This document shows positions 10,791 to 21,473 of a stretch of DNA of 64,000 bases, piece by piece; position 1 is the first letter of the stretch, and the number at the start of each line of letters is the position of its first letter. Source of the stretch: Haliclona indistincta. Its lineage: Eukaryota; Porifera; Demospongiae; Haplosclerida; Chalinidae. The stretch lies in assembly GCA_964017065.1 (NCBI GenBank), contig OZ024783.1, positions 18,079,752 through 18,143,751 on the forward strand, written 5' to 3'. The notes beneath the pieces were generated by a model. It searched no databases, was not told the origin of the DNA, and worked only from the letters and a program-made list of their open reading frames with translations. The position numbers and the translations under genes were made by a program.

Positions 10791-12514
10791 ATGAAGCTAC
10801 GTGGTTCTCTGCTAGTGATCATCTGCTGTCTGGTGGTGGAATTTGTTAACATCACTCGAAAAGATTATTTGTTTCGTACAGTTTATTTAACTGTTACAGT
10901 ATTTTTTCAAGTTGCTCAAGGGCTAATCTTTTTGATATATCCACTCGTGGGTCATCTGACAGATGTCTACCTGACCAGGTATCGTAGCCTGAAATGGTCC
11001 TTTGGTATACTCATTTTCGTCACATTAATTTTGCTTCTGTGGTATATAGTATAATTGATTTTACAGTATCAAATATAAGCAAATTGTTCATCTTTCATCA
11101 TTATCAAACAGCAGTTATATCAGCCGTAATATTTATAGTGTATATCATTGGACTAGGATTGTTTCAAGCTAATGCCATTCAGTTTGGACTGGATCAGTTA
11201 CTAGAGGCTCCCACACCAAAACTGATTGCTTTCATCCACTGGTACTACTGGGCTCAGAATGTTGGCAGTTTAGTATTGTTCTACATTTCAATTCTTGGTT
11301 CAAAAATCTCTGATGAAATCCATGTGAATTTGATAACAAATTTGACAAGTGAAGAGAGGTATAAAAGCTTAAGCAGTGTAGTAACAACTCCAGTACTGAT
11401 TGCATGGACTATAATTCTAGCAGCAGTACTGGTCAAATTTTGCACTACAAGAAAGTATTTCTACATTCAAAAAGCAGGTCTCAATCCATTCAAGAATATC
11501 TACAAAGTGCTCAAGTACTCTTGGAAGCACAAGGTCCCTGAGCATCGCAGTGCCTTCACCTACTGGGAGGAGAATATTCCACGTCGTATTGACCTGGGGA
11601 AGAACAAATATGGAGGACCATTCACCAATGAGGAGGTAGAGGACACCAAGACATTCCTACGCATTCTACCACTCCTCCTGTGTCTGTTTGGATACCATCT
11701 AGCAGGAGATGGCTACTCTGCTCTAGAACAGCTCCAGAGGACCAGCTGTCCTTCACTACCAGTACTGCTACTGATTGTGATTAATCCACTCCACATGAGC
11801 ACTCTTGTTGCAGTGGTTGGTATACCACTTTATCGACTGGGGATTGTGAAATTGATTCCAAGACTGAAGAATGTTCGAATGCTGACAAAAATGTGGACTG
11901 GCCTATACCTCTCACTACTGCAGGTCGTAGTGTACATCATAGTGGTTGTTAACCATGACACCACATACTGGCAGCAATGGCACACTGTTATTCCTAATGA
12001 AACTCATTATTCTATCACTAGAAATTGCTATGTCATTCGTACTGGTTGTAGCTTCAATCCTCACTTAGGGTTTTGGCACTGTCAGCAATACAGTGATCCA
12101 GTTGACAATACCTACCTGTGGTTCATCATCCCTCAGCTCCTCAATGGTCTCTCTTCTCTGCTTGTCTCCATGACAGCGTTTGAGTTCATCTGTGCCCAGG
12201 CTCCTCGCACTACCCAGGGGCTGCTCATTGGTCTATGGTATGCCACCTTCAGCATCAGGTACTTAGTAGTCAGCTTCTTGGACTATTTTATCACAGAAAA
12301 GAGGTCCTGGCTGATCAGTGAAGGAGTGAAGGGGTTTCTGATCCTAGTGTCTCTGGTGCTGTTCTCATGTATGTCAAGAAGCTACCGCTACCGACAGCGC
12401 GATGAGATAATCAATGAACAACAAATGATTGAAGACACTCATGAGAGGTGGTTTAAACAAGAAGAGGAGTATATGCAAGAGCGAAGAGAGCTGCTACAAA
12501 ACATTGAAACGTAA
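10791..12514 (+). CDS. POT/SLC15-like peptide transporter 2 (frameshifted)
   Basis: Paralogue of the transporter at 2169, with the same start MKLRGSLLVIICCLVVEF. It shows the GHLTDVYLTRYRSLKWSF loop, the QANAIQFGLDQLLEAPTPKL segment, the FKNIYKVLKYSWKHKVPEH intracellular loop and the late TM segments. A five-base insertion (11026-11031) relative to the 38179 copy shifts the frame by -1. The first about 77 codons therefore run into a stop at 11052, while the remaining about 490 codons stay open to 12514. The position is within about 10 codons of the frameshift in copy 1. No introns. If translated only downstream of the shift it would lack the first two or three TM helices. Pseudogenisation is the simplest reading. 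Confidence 0.8.
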
Positions 12515-12799
12515 AGTTCTGTCTCACTGTGAATGACACAAAGTTTTCATTATAGAGTGCTTAGTGTAGTAATTTGCTTTTGTGCCGAAGATTAAGTAAA
12601 AATAGATCTTCAAGTTAGTGTCTTGCAGAATGCTCAACTAGTTCTTAAATTACAGTGCATAATAATCTGATTTCTAATAATTATAGTATCATTCTGTATC
12701 TTTTTATTGTTATTGAATGAAATAATTTGTGGAAACATTTATTGTCATATTCATTTTGGTCGGGAGAGTTATTGTGCGTGCATGGGTTACAGAAACACC

Positions 12800-13010
12800 A
12801 ATAACGTGTCTGGGCTCATTGAAGAGTGTAGTTAGTGTCATTGATCCTGATGAGATTATTCAGCTTGTGACTAGACACATTAACTAGAGAGCTGCAAGGC
12901 ACTCCAATGAGTTTTTCAAGACATGACTGAGAGTCTTAACCTGATTTTGAAATGATGATCTCCATCGTAGAGACAGAACAGCTGAAGCAGAGAAGAAATG
13001 AAAATAAATC
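12800..13010 (-). pseudogene. Antisense beta-helix 5' relic (unit 2)
   Basis: The reverse complement matches the 5' coding region of the beta-helix genes (codons for INNTNYTLQG back to the signal peptide), with frame-breaking changes. It is homologous to 4165-4385. The surrounding 12515-12799 and 13011-13560 are intergenic and similar to 3887-5200. Confidence 0.75.
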
Positions 13011-13779
13011 ATATATTATAGTGACTATATGCAGATAGTGCCACAATGCAATGACTTCTACAAGTTGCAAAATATATAGCTGTGATGAGTTTCAGTTTTG
13101 CTGTAGATTTACATTCCAATTCAGTTATGCATGCACGTATCAAAAAGAACTTTGCATGGGCTGAAGGTTCATTTTACTTAAGTAATGACAAATTAACTAC
13201 AGAATTTTTTTTGTTTTTTTTAAAGGGTGCAGAAAAGTGATTACGATTGTGTGAGATGTACATAAATTATTGTAATTGAAGTAGAATTATAGAAGTATCC
13301 CAAAACGATGCTCGGACGTCATGGAGGTCATCTGACCACCATCATGCATGCACTCAATGCACTTCACAATCTCAATACATGCACAAAGGCATTGGAGTTT
13401 ATAGGAGTGATTATAAGAATTGAAGTACATGCAGTACTGTTGCTCACATATAGTTACATGTGTGGATATGTATATATATACGTTTGTATAATATTATACA
13501 GTTAACTAGCTAGATAGGGACATATACAGTGAACTGGTTGCTCAATTTTTTGTGATTTTATGACACATTGCAAATAATGTACATGGCAATGATATACAGA
13601 TGATGTGATCACAATCACACAATATGGAATTTGTCATCAACACATACAACTTCCTTTTTAGTCTCATTCACTCATGTGCGAAACTGAATTGGAATGTGTG
13701 TATTAGTAAACATGATTTTTTAGAACTGCAAATTCTCGTAGCTATAAAGTTTGCAACATGTAGAAGGAATAGCACAACC

Positions 13780-13851
13780 ATGCACAACCTGGTCATCATG
13801 TACAGTGCTTCCAGTCTAGACATTCCAAAATTGCGCATTTCACTAACATGA
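13780..13851 (+). pseudogene. Severed first codons of beta-helix gene 2
   Basis: The ATG and codons for MHNLVIM are intact (13780-13800). The reading frame then enters the palindromic element and stops after 16 foreign codons. The normal continuation (LSLSFLLLCFSC) starts at 16293, 2.5 kb downstream. The native 5' flank (13560-13779) is still attached here. Confidence 0.85.
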
Positions 13852-15221
13852 AATGTTTTTACTCATAAAAACTAAACGATAAGTTTTATAGCAGTCAAAC
13901 TTGGTGAGAAGGCTGATACATCCTTCTAGAGTAAGTGTGCTTAGTCTAAACTGCAAGCCTTACTTGATCTCAAAGATACAAATGGCGAAGTGGCAGTTGC
14001 CGGAAACACCCAATTAGCTTTTATTTTTAGACCATAAAATCTGTAAGAAGCTTAGTTAAGGAAAAATCTTCGGTGCAGGCGAACAACTAGTTCATCTACC
14101 AAATACTCTAGAGCCAATGCTTAACTATCACGCAAACTAAAGTTCGGTCCAAAACAAACTCAAAAATCAACAAAAAATCAAAGTCAGAAAGTTTTTAGAC
14201 TCAAAAATCTGCAACTTTGCGAGTTAAGAAAAAGCACTCCGCAGGCAAGTAGCCTTATGCCTTAGCTAATCACAGCTCTTCGCTCGTGGCTGTAACTTAC
14301 ACCGTCGGCGAATACGAGGTGCTGGTAGCAGCAGCACTCGCCCGCTCTGTTCGTCTTCGTCTTAGTTATGACGTGCCAATGACTGTTGCCAGATTGATGA
14401 CGTCAATTTATCTGCATATCCGATAGAATATGCAGGAATGTACGGTCATCAACTTGGAAAACGTCATTGATACGTCATAAACTAAGACGAAGACGAACAG
14501 AGCGGGCGAGTGCTGCTGCTACCAGCACCTCGTATTCGCCGACGGTGTAAGTTACAGCCACGAGCGAAGAGCTGTGATTAGCTAAGGCATAAGGCTACTT
14601 GCCTGCGGAGCGCTTTTTCTTAACTCGCAAAGTTGCAGATTTTTGAGTCTAAAAACTTTCTGACTTTGATTTTTTGTTGATTTTTGAGTTTGTTTTGGAC
14701 CGAACTTTAGTTTGCGTGATAGTTAAGCATTGGCTCTAGAGTATTTGGTAGATGAACTAGTTGTTCGCCTGCACACCGAAGATTTTTCCTTAACTAAGCT
14801 TCTTACAGATTTTATGGTCTAAAAATAAAAGCTAATTGGGTGTTTCCGACAACTGCCACTTCGCCATTTGTATCTTTGAGATCAAGTAAGGCTTGCAGTT
14901 TAGACTAAGCACACTTACTCTAGAAGGATGTATCAGCCTTCTCACCAAGTTTGACTGCTATAAAACTTACAGTTTAGTTTTTATGAGTAAAAACATTTCA
15001 TGTTAGTGAAATGTGCAATTTTGGAATGTCTAGACTGGAAGCACTGTAGTCTAGCGCGCTATGACCCTCTCCCGCAAAAGAAAAAAAGGAATCGCATTAT
15101 GTACCGAGAAGCCCCGACCGGAAGTCACGTGCGCGAGCCGCCTTCGGCGGCTTATATTATCTACGCGCGCGCACGTATAGAAGCACTATAAAGGCTTGTT
15201 TGGTGGATCGAACAGCCAACA

Positions 15222-15311
15222 GGTTTCGGTGGTTCAGCGGTTAGTGCGTGGTTTGTAGTGCATACGCTCCGGGTTCGATTACCAATCATGGTGTCTTTTT
15301 TATTTTTTTTT
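15222..15311 (+). repeat. tRNA-like Pol III module (SINE-like)
   Basis: An A-box match TGGTTCAGCGG (15230-15240) and a B-box-like GGTTCGATTAC (15272-15282) are spaced as in a tRNA gene and followed by long T runs (15296-15311) that could terminate Pol III. The acceptor stem does not pair convincingly, so this is a tRNA-derived SINE-type promoter rather than a working tRNA. Confidence 0.5.
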
Positions 15312-15350
15312 CTCTACAAAAACTTAGTTTTTTGTCCATTTACAACGCTC

Positions 15351-15505
15351 TAGACGATCTTTAGCAAGGGCAGAAGGCCCGCTTTAGGACGACCTTCTCG
15401 ACGATCCTTAGGCTTACCAAGGGCCGAAGGCCCGGGTTAGGACACCCTCCAGACGATCCTTAGGCTTACCAAGGGCCAAAGGCCCGGGTTAGGACACCCT
15501 CCCGA
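15351..15505. repeat. About 51-bp tandem repeat with GGGCC-AA-GGCCC hairpins
   Basis: Three units, each with ACGATCCTTAGGCTTACC followed by a GGGCCGAAGGCCC stem-loop and GGGTTAGGACACC; the first unit is more diverged. A short TTTAGGG-type run follows at 15531-15560. Confidence 0.7.
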
Positions 15506-16289
15506 CTTTGCACAGTTAGGAGAAGGTTTTTAGGGTTTAGGGTTTAGGATTTAGTTGTTAGGCTAATGTTTTCCTAGTGTGTGCTCAGACTGGAGTCCAT
15601 ATTTATCACGTGATTGCCATGGCAACCAATCGGGGCTTCTCGGTACATAATGCCGTTCGAAAAAAAGGGGGCGGGTCAGATGCGGGAGAGGGTCTAGCCA
15701 AACTCGCAAGATAATTAGTTCATTACCCGAATTTCGGTTAACTATATTCACGGTAATTATTACGTCAACAGACGTAAATACAATTGTCACGTGAACGCGC
15801 TACGACAAATGATGGCAGCGATCTGCAGGCACTGCGCTTTTACGACGATTTGCAGAAGCGTTTTGCAGCAGGCTCGTATCCCACAGCCTCCAAAGTGAAC
15901 TAGGCACCCCGTGGTAATATCATAAAGACTAGAGACTTGCCATACCACGCCTGAGTCGAAGAAAGTCTCTCTTCCACCGAGAACTGCACTAACAACGTCT
16001 TTCCGAAGAGGCGCAAGATTTGATAGCCTAGAGAGAGCGTGCAATGGCGTTATTGCACTGTAGTAGCTCGTCACAGCATGTCGATTGCATTTCTACACTA
16101 TGCAAGAACGGCCGCCATGTTTATTCTGTGACAGAGGAAGTATGTTGACGTAATAATACCGTGAATAACATTACCCGAAATTCGGGTAATGAAACTAATC
16201 ATCTTGCGAGTTTGGCTAGACCCTCTACCGCGCTTGGCCCCTCCCCTTTTTTTCGCGGTAGAGGGTCATAGCGCGCTAGACTAGTCATC

Positions 16290-19200
16290 ATGCTGTCCTT
16301 GTCATTTCTTCTTCTTTGCTTCAGCTGCTGCACCTTTGCGAGAGAGATCGTCATTTCAAATTCTGGTAAAGACGCTCCGACTTGTCTTGAAGGACTCGAT
16401 GTAGTGTCTTGCTCCTCTTTGGTCAATGTGTCCCGATATGTGTCTAGTCACAAGCTGAATAATCTTATCATCAGGATCAACAACACTAACTACACTCTTC
16501 AAGGAGTTGCTAAATTCAATGGTGTGAAGAACATTACAATAACTGGTGAAGGTCGCTCACTAACTCACATTAACTGTAATACCGAACTCGATGCAGGAAT
16601 AGTTTTTGATAACTCTTCTGATATTTGCCTTCAAGATTTCACTGTCTCTAATTGTTCAACCACTACCAATTTGACAAAAAGTCTGAAACAATTGCAATTG
16701 ATTGGAAATTACTCAGCTATCAAAATCGACACTTGCTCTAATGTATCTGTCTTTAGTATTGCTGTAAGCAGAAGTAGAGGTCAGGGACTCACATTGATCG
16801 ATGTAAGATCAGCTGTCCATGTGAATGACTCTCATTTCACTAACAACTCGATCACTAATCGGCATAGGTCAGGTGGGGGCTTACAAATTATCTTCAATTC
16901 AAAACAGCTTCGTGAACTGTACACTGACTATATCATTGATAACTGTGTGTTCAAACACAATATTGCCAGCAACCGAACTTGTAATCAAAGTGTTCTGTTT
17001 CGTTCTTACAGTTGGGAACGAGGTGCTGGTATTCGAATCCTTCTAGGGAATGCCTGTAAAAACATCAGATTTACACTGAAAAATAGCAAATTGGAAGAAA
17101 ACAAAGCCATCTATGGTGGTGCAATGCAAATATACAGTCATGGCAATGCAACTAACAATGTATTTCATCTCTACAATAACCTAATCAGTAACAATATAGC
17201 TACTTGTGGTGGAGGTGGCTTCGATATTGGCTACACTACAGGTACGCATTTTCTTTATCCTGTAAACAACACTATAAATATTACTAACTCGTCATTTCTC
17301 GGCAACACTGCTTCTCTTGGTGGAGGAATGTATGTGTTTGTTGGCTCGGTGAGTCTGTCTCAGACATATGCAAACAACAGCCTCTTCTGCATCAATTGCA
17401 CATTTAAAGGTAACACAGCACTTAGTGGATCTGCTGCTTTTGTCAGTCGAGATTTGAGGAATGATGGATCACAGCAGAGCATCATTTCAACTCATTTCGT
17501 CCACTGCACTATTGAGAGCAATCACATTATTGCTGATACGAGTAGTGCTAGAATCTCAATTGGCAGCGGAGCATTCTTCATTTCTAACTTGCCCATAATT
17601 TTTTCCGGCTTAATTGAATTCTTAGGAAACAACGGTACTGCTTTGTACCTGAATTCTGCTAGTGTTAAAGTTAATAACAAGTCTGTTGTCATTTTTACAA
17701 ACAATTCTGGCTACCAAGGTGGAGCGGTTGCTTTAAATGGCAATTCTCAGTTTCTGCTCGATAATAGTGGTCATTTTTACTTCTACAACAATTCTGCCAC
17801 ACATTTTGGTGGAGCAATTTGCGTGTTATCTGAACGTACATGTTCTTATCTTGGTTCTTGTTTCTTAAAGCTTAAACATCCTGGTCATTATCAATCCAAA
17901 AAACTTTACTTCTATTTTTCTGGCAACTCTGCAACTGCAGCAGGAAATGATATATTTTCTTCATCGCTGTCTTTTTGTGACGAACTGTGTGGCTTTTATT
18001 TGGATCGATTACTTAATCGTAATGTGCACTTTTTTAACCAGACTTGTTATGGAAATTTTACTTTTTTTGATGGTTATCCAATTACAAAAAGTATTGCAAC
18101 TCTGCCAGTGTTTGTAGAAACAAACTATAACAATTCTACATTGATCATACGTCCTGGAATATCAACTTCTTTAAAAATCCATCAATTGGATGAATTGGGT
18201 AAAAAAGTTGATCATCTTTTTCCTCTCGCTGCTAAAGTACAGAGTTCAAACATGACTACCAGAGTACAGCTATCATACACTCTGATCACGAACAATAGTA
18301 TTGTCCTTTTTGGAATGCCAGGTGACACAGGAATAATACTATTAGAAGGCAGCACTGTGAGACACACAATTAAATTCAAAATTTCTCCCTGCAGTCCTGG
18401 ATATCATCTAGATAATGAAAAACTTAAGTGTGTCTGTAGCGCACACTATAAAAGCAAATTACAGATTATAAAATGCAAGCCAAATGGATTAGCGACGGTG
18501 GATATCAATTATTGGATCGGTTATAGAAATCACTCACTACTTGGACATTTGTACACCGGACTTTGTCTAACACAGCTGTGCCACCATAATAAACCTGCTA
18601 ACTGCGATATAGAAGATCGTCATTGTCACATGCCGCTCACAAGGCCAAAACTAGAGAAAGTGATTTGTGGTGAAAACAGGCAAGGATGGCTGTGTGGAAG
18701 ATGCGTTGAAGATAAAGTTGTCTATTATCATTCTCCAAAGTTCACTTGTGGTGACAGTACCAATTGTCAATATGGTGTCCCTATCTACGTTGTGTCTGAA
18801 CTGATTCCAGTTACGATTATCTTTCTTGTCATTTTACTCTTCAACATCAGTCTCACTTCTGGAGCTTTGTACAGCTTTGTCTTCTATGTTCAAGTTGTGT
18901 CAAGACTAGACGTCACAGCATTTGGAACAATTCAAAACAAAGATGCTCTTATGAGAACTGTACTCGAAATTGTCAAAGTAATTTTAGGTGTCTTTGCTTT
19001 TGAAATTAAAAATGAAAGTCTTGAATTTTGCATTCTACAAACGAACACAATAATGGATCTCTTCTTGATCAAATATGCCACTCTTGCCTATGCTTTTGTA
19101 CTGTTCTTGGCTACCATCTTTATCTTAAGAGTTCATTCATGCTACAGCTGTGTTAAGCTGTGCAGAAGATGTGGAAGAAGGAACATTAAAGGATCCATGG

Positions 19201-20000
19201 TAGATGGGCTGTCAGCATTCCTAGTGATGTGCTACTTTCAATGTGCTGTTGTCACCTCAAGCATTTTAACACCATCTAATATAATGCTGAATTTTACAGT
19301 CAAAAGAACCGTTGCTATGTACGATGGTGAGATGGACTACCTGAGAGGAGAGCACCTGTGGTTTGCTACACCTGCCTTTCTTTGCCTTATCATCATCTTG
19401 ATTCCTCCTCCAACCATCCTCATACTGGAGCCCATACTTACTAAGCTATTTAGCATCAAGTACTTTAATAGAAGTCGAGTATCATGGCTGTACAACAGGT
19501 TGCGTCTTAAGCTAATGCCTTTTCTGGACTCTTTTCAGGCTTGCTTCAAGGACAATCACCGCTACTTTGCAGGTCTATACTTCTTGTATCGTTTGTTAAT
19601 TCCATTACTCAACATATTCATCCAAACTCCTGAACACTATTACGGCATCATCGGATGCTTATTCTTAGTCATTCTTCTACTGCACATCTTTGTTCAACCC
19701 TACAAGAAGAAATGGTACAACCTGTTAGAGCTCTCTCTCATCATCAACATCGTGTTTCTGCTCATGATAACACTTTACAATAGTTACATACCTGACAATG
19801 TACGCTTAATCAATGTTCAGCTATTTCTCATCATCCTTTCATTTGGATACATCACCGTATATGCAGCAATTAAGATACACCAGAAATATCCGTTTTTCAA
19901 GAGATGCGGTCAAAAATTTTTCGCTTCCAATGAAAATACTATGTCAAATAGTTTTCCATATCGTATGTTGGACGATGATGATACTGACAGTAATAACTAA
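16290..20000 (+). CDS. Beta-helix multi-TM surface protein 2
   Basis: The open frame is 1,236 aa from the ATG at 16290, the first in-frame Met after the insertion. That ATG is the last three bases of the GTCATCATG duplication, equivalent to Met7 of the paralogues. The remaining hydrophobic leader (MLSLSFLLLCFSCCTFA) can still act as a signal peptide. Architecture as in gene 1: a beta-helix with many sequons, Cys-rich stalk (GENRQGWLCGRC), 7-9 TM segments and an acidic DDDDTDSN-type tail. It is nearly identical to gene 4 in the ectodomain but has its own C-terminal variant (RCGQKFFASNENTM). The native promoter is displaced 2.5 kb upstream, so expression would have to start in, or cross, the transposon. 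Confidence 0.82.
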   Translation: MLSLSFLLLCFSCCTFAREIVISNSGKDAPTCLEGLDVVSCSSLVNVSRYVSSHKLNNLIIRINNTNYTLQGVAKFNGVKNITITGEGRSLTHINCNTELDAGIVFDNSSDICLQDFTVSNCSTTTNLTKSLKQLQLIGNYSAIKIDTCSNVSVFSIAVSRSRGQGLTLIDVRSAVHVNDSHFTNNSITNRHRSGGGLQIIFNSKQLRELYTDYIIDNCVFKHNIASNRTCNQSVLFRSYSWERGAGIRILLGNACKNIRFTLKNSKLEENKAIYGGAMQIYSHGNATNNVFHLYNNLISNNIATCGGGGFDIGYTTGTHFLYPVNNTINITNSSFLGNTASLGGGMYVFVGSVSLSQTYANNSLFCINCTFKGNTALSGSAAFVSRDLRNDGSQQSIISTHFVHCTIESNHIIADTSSARISIGSGAFFISNLPIIFSGLIEFLGNNGTALYLNSASVKVNNKSVVIFTNNSGYQGGAVALNGNSQFLLDNSGHFYFYNNSATHFGGAICVLSERTCSYLGSCFLKLKHPGHYQSKKLYFYFSGNSATAAGNDIFSSSLSFCDELCGFYLDRLLNRNVHFFNQTCYGNFTFFDGYPITKSIATLPVFVETNYNNSTLIIRPGISTSLKIHQLDELGKKVDHLFPLAAKVQSSNMTTRVQLSYTLITNNSIVLFGMPGDTGIILLEGSTVRHTIKFKISPCSPGYHLDNEKLKCVCSAHYKSKLQIIKCKPNGLATVDINYWIGYRNHSLLGHLYTGLCLTQLCHHNKPANCDIEDRHCHMPLTRPKLEKVICGENRQGWLCGRCVEDKVVYYHSPKFTCGDSTNCQYGVPIYVVSELIPVTIIFLVILLFNISLTSGALYSFVFYVQVVSRLDVTAFGTIQNKDALMRTVLEIVKVILGVFAFEIKNESLEFCILQTNTIMDLFLIKYATLAYAFVLFLATIFILRVHSCYSCVKLCRRCGRRNIKGSMVDGLSAFLVMCYFQCAVVTSSILTPSNIMLNFTVKRTVAMYDGEMDYLRGEHLWFATPAFLCLIIILIPPPTILILEPILTKLFSIKYFNRSRVSWLYNRLRLKLMPFLDSFQACFKDNHRYFAGLYFLYRLLIPLLNIFIQTPEHYYGIIGCLFLVILLLHIFVQPYKKKWYNLLELSLIINIVFLLMITLYNSYIPDNVRLINVQLFLIILSFGYITVYAAIKIHQKYPFFKRCGQKFFASNENTMSNSFPYRMLDDDDTDSNN

Positions 20001-20485
20001 CAACAAACATGAAAATGGTGATTATGTACACAAGTCATAAGAGATTATAACTTATAATTCATAAGAGAATGTTCTCAACCAGAGCAAATAGTTACAGTAG
20101 ACTGATTCTAATTATCTGAAACAAAATAATTCTGTTTTTTATTATTTCTAATTGTAATTTCTGTTTTACTTACTTATTTAGTTTAGCAAATTAATTTTTA
20201 TGATGACATAGAACATACTTTGCCTGAAAATTTCAAGAATTCTTAGAATCACAAATTACATGAATGTGAAAAGGTCTTGTGAAGAAATAATTAGTTGAAT
20301 AATTTTAAATAATTTGGAATTAGTTGAATAATTTGGAATTAGTTAAGTTGCTATGAATGTGTTGAAAGATAAAAAAGCTTCAAGTACGCGTTCTTGCACA
20401 TGCTTATAATTATATGCAAGAACCACATCTCATGAGTCTCATGAGTGTCACCTCACATGAGTGTCTTCAATCATTATTTTGTTAT
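20001..20485. other. 3' flank of beta-helix gene 2
   Basis: A+T-rich, no gene. It contains short repeats of ATAATTTGGAATTAGTT (20295-20345). Homologous to 62670-63169. Confidence 0.5.
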
Positions 20486-21085
20486 ACGTACATTGACTAT
20501 CTTGTCAGATGCAGTCGGTATAGCTGTACCTACTTCATGCACATAAGAACAGAACCAGACACACAAGGATCAGAAACCCTTTCACTCCTTCATAGATCAG
20601 ACATTCCTTTCTTCAATCATGGCATTGTCTAAGATGCCAAAAAATACTGGAGATAGATGTTGAATTAAAGGTGGCATACCACACCAATGAGCAGTCTTTG
20701 GGTAGTCCAAGCAGCCAGAGCACAGATGAACTCAAATGCTGTCATTGAGACAAGCAGAGAAGAGAGACCATTGAGGAGCTGAGGGATGATGAACCACAGG
20801 TAGGTGTGGTCAACTGGGTCATTGTACTGCTGAATATTTTTACGATCATGTATTCTTCACTAAAATCACTACCTGCATGAATAATAAAGCACTGTCTACT
20901 ATTATTACCTGTTGCATTAGGAAAATTTGTGTGATGTTGTTGCCAATACAATGTCATGGTGTCATAGTCAAAAACAATGATGTACACTGCAACTTGAGGT
21001 ACAGACCATATCTATGTACAGACCGATCCACATTTTTTGAGCATTTAAAAATTTTTCAGTCTAGGAATCACCTTCACAAAAGTAT
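20486..21085 (-). pseudogene. Antisense SLC15-like 3' relic (unit 2)
   Basis: The reverse complement matches the transporter C-terminal half, from the RQRDEI tail to the RLKNVRMLTKMW region, with deletions and stops. It is closest to 63170-63800. An intact transporter on the same strand follows at 21474-23183, so it may be the neighbouring worn copy of an inverted pair. Confidence 0.75.
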
Positions 21086-21473
21086 AAAACATTCATAATA
21101 ATATTATTGCAAAGTTTGATGTTGATATATTCCCGTAATAATTATGAATAATGTTTCAAGGTTCATTCCAATATACACAACTAGCCCATAATGATAATTT
21201 CAACCATATAAACCACCTATATAATGATAATTATAATCTCATTTTAACACACTCCTTTTTCCACCAATAACAAACAACTTTACTAAATAAAACTCAAAAT
21301 TAATTGTAAGTTTTAATTGACGTTTTAATCACAAAAAGCACATCTCTTAGAACTGATACTACATGTTAGTTACTACTTTACAAATTCATCTAAATTAAAA
21401 TGAGTAAGAATCGTTATAAATCTAAAATATTCAAATTAATTATTTGAAAAAAATCTGAATTAAAATTATCACA
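21086..21473. other. A+T-rich intergenic stretch
   Basis: No gene is seen. It contains the presumed 3' UTR of the minus-strand transporter that ends at 21474. Much of it is homologous to 63801-64000. Confidence 0.4.

Larger units (their letters stand above)
15049..16281. mobile_element. Nested TA-flanked composite element
   Basis: Ends are exact 22-bp inverted repeats (GTCTAGCGCGCTATGACCCT followed by CT) with TA on both sides (15047-15048 and 16282-16283), as for Tc1/mariner-type insertion. Inside are further inverted pairs: 15060-15120 with 15628-15700, and 15690-15790 with about 16125-16240 (ATTACCCGAATTTCGG-like). It therefore looks built from several MITEs. It encodes no convincing protein. 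Confidence 0.65.
13801..16283. mobile_element. Long-palindrome (Mutator-like) element with nested insertion
   Basis: A near-perfect palindrome of about 1.25 kb starts TACAGTGCTTCC at 13801 and ends with its complement at 15048, centred near 14424. A second element (15049-16281) is inserted in its right terminal TA. Host duplication GTCATCATG flanks the whole (13792-13800 and 16284-16292). A 9-bp target duplication with inverted repeats of several hundred bases suggests a Mutator-like (MULE/foldback) MITE. A half copy with the same left junction is at 57431-58075. No transposase is encoded. Confidence 0.8.

Noticed and set aside
11005..11049. 45-bp GT-AG intron that could remove the frameshift in transporter 2
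   Set aside because: The homologous segment is coding and conserved in the intact copies, copy 1 lacks an equivalent donor, and other members of the family are intronless.
15531..15560. Interstitial telomere tract
   Set aside because: Only two or three TTTAGGG-like units, not the metazoan TTAGGG array length; more likely part of the repeat.
15787..16074. 95-aa minus-strand open frame in the nested element
   Set aside because: No recognisable motif, lies between inverted repeats and has no paralogue in the window.
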